Part shown: positions 6,010 to 7,088 of the stretch, piece after piece
Numbering within the stretch: position 1 is the first letter of the stretch
Layout: each line of letters begins with the position of its first letter
From: an uncultured Bacteroidales bacterium
Lineage (GTDB): Bacteria > Bacteroidota > Bacteroidia > Bacteroidales > Bacteroidaceae
Assembly: GCA_902768605.1 (NCBI GenBank)
Contig: CACXLY010000109.1
Coordinates: 1-7,088 of the forward strand
Reading direction: 5' to 3'
DNA: 7,088 bases
Notes under the pieces: generated by a model
Seen by the model: the letters and a program-made list of their open reading frames with translations, nothing else
Database searches by the model: none
What the model was told of the DNA's origin: nothing
Translations under genes and position numbers: made by a program

Positions 6010-6026
6010 TTATTGAAAAACGATAA
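6010..6026. promoter_or_regulatory. Candidate operator B (imperfect palindrome, upstream of the -33 element)
   Basis: TTATTGAAAAACGATAA keeps the outer half-sites TTATnG and CnATAA of operator A around an A-rich centre. It lies 16 bp upstream of the -33 element of the DUF2975 operon. Centre-to-centre distance to operator A is 77 bp, about 7.3 helical turns. A pair like this would suit looping or cooperative repression (inference). Confidence 0.5.
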
Positions 6027-6042
6027 TTTCTTGTGGTTTGTC

Positions 6043-6196
6043 GGAAAATGAGACGTGAAAAGAACTCCAGTGACACGTTATTAAATCTCCAGCGACACGT
6101 TCCTAAATCTCCAGCGACATGTTCCTAAACCTCCAGCGACACGTTCCTAAATCGCTAACGAAACGTTTCTAATTTGCTGATTAGACATGTCTAATT
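6043..6196. repeat. Array of six to seven 22-bp tandem units with palindromic cores
   Basis: Units start at 6065, 6087, 6109, 6131, 6153 and 6175, each exactly 22 bp; a very degenerate seventh precedes them at 6043. Units 2 and 4 are identical and unit 3 differs at two bases. They read CTCCAGCGACACGTT and then CCTAAAT. Unit 5 has the core GAAACGTTTC, a perfect 10-bp palindrome. Unit 6 contains TTAGACATGTCTAA (6181-6194), a perfect 14-bp palindrome. The unit length is about two helical turns, so all cores face the same side of the DNA. It is not a multiple of three, so this is not coding. The array lies between the DUF2975 promoter (50 bp away) and the bcp promoter (58 bp away). A multi-site protein-binding region is the best guess; an inert satellite is possible. 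Confidence 0.85.
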
Positions 6197-6206
6197 TTCC
6201 CTTTAT

Positions 6207-6218
6207 ATTATATATAAT
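6207..6218. repeat. AT-only perfect palindrome
   Basis: ATTATATATAAT is a perfect 12-bp palindrome within an almost pure A/T stretch (6201-6224) between the 22-bp array and the bcp promoter. It would melt easily or bend. No function can be assigned from sequence alone. Confidence 0.5.
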
Positions 6219-6254
6219 GTATAAGGTCATCTTGCTAAAATATGCGGCACACCT

Positions 6255-6285
6255 TTTGTCGGTTCAAAAAAAAGCAGTACCTTTG
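6255..6285 (+). promoter_or_regulatory. Bacteroidota-type promoter of bcp
   Basis: TTTG (6255-6258), a 19-bp spacer and TACCTTTG (6278-6285) match the consensus exactly. The start should be near 6290-6293, with a leader of about 25 nt. This excludes the in-frame ATG at 6242 as the bcp start, since it lies upstream of the promoter. Confidence 0.85.
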
Positions 6286-6316
6286 CCCTCGAATTGCAAT
6301 AAAAACAATCAAGACT

Positions 6317-6769
6317 ATGAAGATAGGAGACCGCGCGCCCGAGGTATTGGGCAAGGATGAACAGGGACGGGACATCCGTCTGAGTGACTACAAGGGCCGT
6401 AAGCTTGTGCTCTATTTCTATCCGAAGGACAACACAAGTGGCTGTACGGCTGAGGCTTGCAGCCTGCGCGACAGGTATGGCGAGCTGCAAGGTGCTGGCT
6501 ACGAAGTGGTCGGCGTGAGCAAGGACTCTGCCGCCTCGCACCAGAAGTTCAAGGAGAAGCACGCGCTGCCCTTCCCCCTGATAGCCGATGTGGACAAGAA
6601 ACTCTTGGAAGAGATGGGCGCTTGGGGCGAGAAGACCATGTACGGCAAAAAGACCATGGGCACCATCCGCACGACGTTCGTCATCGACGAGAACGGCATC
6701 ATCGAGCAAATCTTTGCAGGCAAGCAGGTGGACACCAAGCAGCACGGCGAACAGATACTGAAAAGGTGA
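6317..6769 (+). CDS. bcp: Thioredoxin-dependent peroxiredoxin, BCP/PrxQ type
   Basis: A cytoplasmic thiol peroxidase that reduces hydrogen peroxide and organic hydroperoxides, recycled by thioredoxin. The 150-residue length is normal for PrxQ. The active-site stretch is LYFYPKDNTSGCTAEACSLR (32-51). The Pro36-x3-Thr40-x2-Cys43 motif carries the peroxidatic Cys43, and Cys48 five residues later is the resolving cysteine of the PrxQ helix-2 type, giving an intramolecular disulphide. Arg118 in GTIRTTFVID is the conserved active-site arginine. The start at 6317 is chosen because a consensus promoter lies at 6255-6285; an upstream in-frame ATG at 6242 precedes it. The final codons AAA AGG TGA fall inside the purine-rich repeat that follows, so the C-terminus may have been set by the repeat. 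The next gene follows 67 bp later and is probably co-transcribed. Confidence 0.95.
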   Translation: MKIGDRAPEVLGKDEQGRDIRLSDYKGRKLVLYFYPKDNTSGCTAEACSLRDRYGELQGAGYEVVGVSKDSAASHQKFKEKHALPFPLIADVDKKLLEEMGAWGEKTMYGKKTMGTIRTTFVIDENGIIEQIFAGKQVDTKQHGEQILKR

Positions 6770-6836
6770 AAAGTTGAAAAGGTGAAGAGTTGAAAAGTTG
6801 AAAAGGTAAAAGGTAAAAAGGTGAAAAAGTAAAGAT
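6761..6836 (+). repeat. Purine-rich short tandem repeat between bcp and the next gene
   Basis: Five successive 8-nt units (AAAAGGTG, AAAAGTTG, AAAAGGTG, AAGAGTTG, AAAAGTTG; 6761-6800) are followed by looser 7-9-nt variants up to 6836. The top strand has no C. The first unit encodes the last residues and stop codon of bcp (TGA at 6767-6769). The run ends directly at the next start codon. Similar GAAAAGTTGAAAAGG tracts are, from memory, frequent in Bacteroidales intergenic regions. There is no terminator between the genes. Confidence 0.85.
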
Positions 6837-7088
6837 ATGAAAAGACTGTTTTTAACTCTTTTCCTGGCAGCGGGCTTCTTCGCCATTGCCAGCGCACAGA
6901 CGAGCCTCGTGGGGCGTGTCTATTCCCATCCCAACATTATGGCGGAAGAGATGAAGGCTCACGAGAAGAAGGTTCAGGCAAAGCTCGACGAAGCCATTCG
7001 CGAGGAAATAGAAAAGGCAGAGAAGAAGAAAGGCCGTCCCCTGACTGCAGAAGAAAAGGCTCAAACCAAGAAGGAAGCTGAGGAAGCC
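6837..7088 (+). CDS. Secreted Lys/Glu-rich protein of unknown function (5' part only)
   Basis: The frame is open from the ATG at 6837 to the window edge (84 codons), so the gene is truncated by the window. A clear signal peptide, MKRLFLTLFLAAGFFAIASA (1-20), is followed by Gln21, a typical signal peptidase I site. The mature part starts TSLVGRVYSHPNIMAEEMKA and continues in strongly charged, probably helical sequence (EKKVQAKLDEAIREEIEKAE; KKKGRPLTAEEKAQTKKEAE). It may be a coiled coil or extended helix in the periplasm. I do not recognise the family. It sits 67 bp after bcp without its own consensus promoter, so it is probably in the bcp transcript. Confidence 0.8.
   Translation, partial: MKRLFLTLFLAAGFFAIASAQTSLVGRVYSHPNIMAEEMKAHEKKVQAKLDEAIREEIEKAEKKKGRPLTAEEKAQTKKEAEEA

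Noticed and set aside
6043..6196. CRISPR array
   Set aside because: The 22-bp units are directly contiguous with no unique spacers between them, and no cas genes are present.
6242..6316. Upstream ATG giving a 175-residue peroxiredoxin
   Set aside because: The extension covers the consensus promoter, and the residues it adds do not belong to the PrxQ family; the ATG at 6317 gives the normal length.
6227..6886. Minus-strand open frame with repeated FHLF/FSTF residues
   Set aside because: The repeats are only the reverse translation of the purine-rich spacer; the rest is antisense to bcp.

Overview
The window looks like chromosome from a member of the Bacteroidota, most likely a Prevotella-type Bacteroidales. 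Three promoters match the phylum's unusual sigma-factor consensus (TTTG, about 19-20 bp, then TAnnTTTG). MurQ has the Bacteroidales form, and hydrophobic Sec signal peptides ending before Gln are frequent. All assignments come from reading the sequence; no database search was run.

Layout. Positions 1-234 hold no gene I can firmly call; there may be the tail of an upstream gene or the start of a divergent one. murQ (N-acetylmuramic acid 6-phosphate etherase, peptidoglycan recycling) follows on the + strand behind a clear promoter. It converges, with 15 bp between stop codons, on a tightly packed three-gene minus-strand operon (4358 down to 1167). All three products carry signal peptides: a beta-strand-rich protein resembling DUF6263, a DUF3237 protein, and a large probable beta-helix protein. 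The last belongs to a family often mislabelled 'adenylyl cyclase' or 'coagulation factor 5/8 type'. Junctions of 4-bp overlap and 1 bp imply co-transcription. This is probably an envelope or secreted system of unknown function.

Upstream, also on the minus strand (5920 down to 4478), is a second three-gene operon: two DUF2975-type four-helix membrane proteins in tandem and a small XRE-family repressor-like protein. The DUF2975 plus small HTH pairing recurs in many bacteria, but the duplication is notable. The paralogues share the C-terminal tail EEQELTI yet differ sharply in base composition. The operon promoter is bracketed by two near-identical 17-bp imperfect palindromes, which are candidate operators for the HTH protein.

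The 396-bp divergent region between this operon and bcp is the most structured non-coding part. It contains the promoter and operators just described, an array of six to seven 22-bp units whose cores are small palindromes, an AT palindrome, and the bcp promoter. bcp encodes a PrxQ-type peroxiredoxin. A purine-rich run of about 8-nt repeats follows and actually supplies the bcp stop codon. The window ends inside a secreted, Lys/Glu-rich protein of unknown function.
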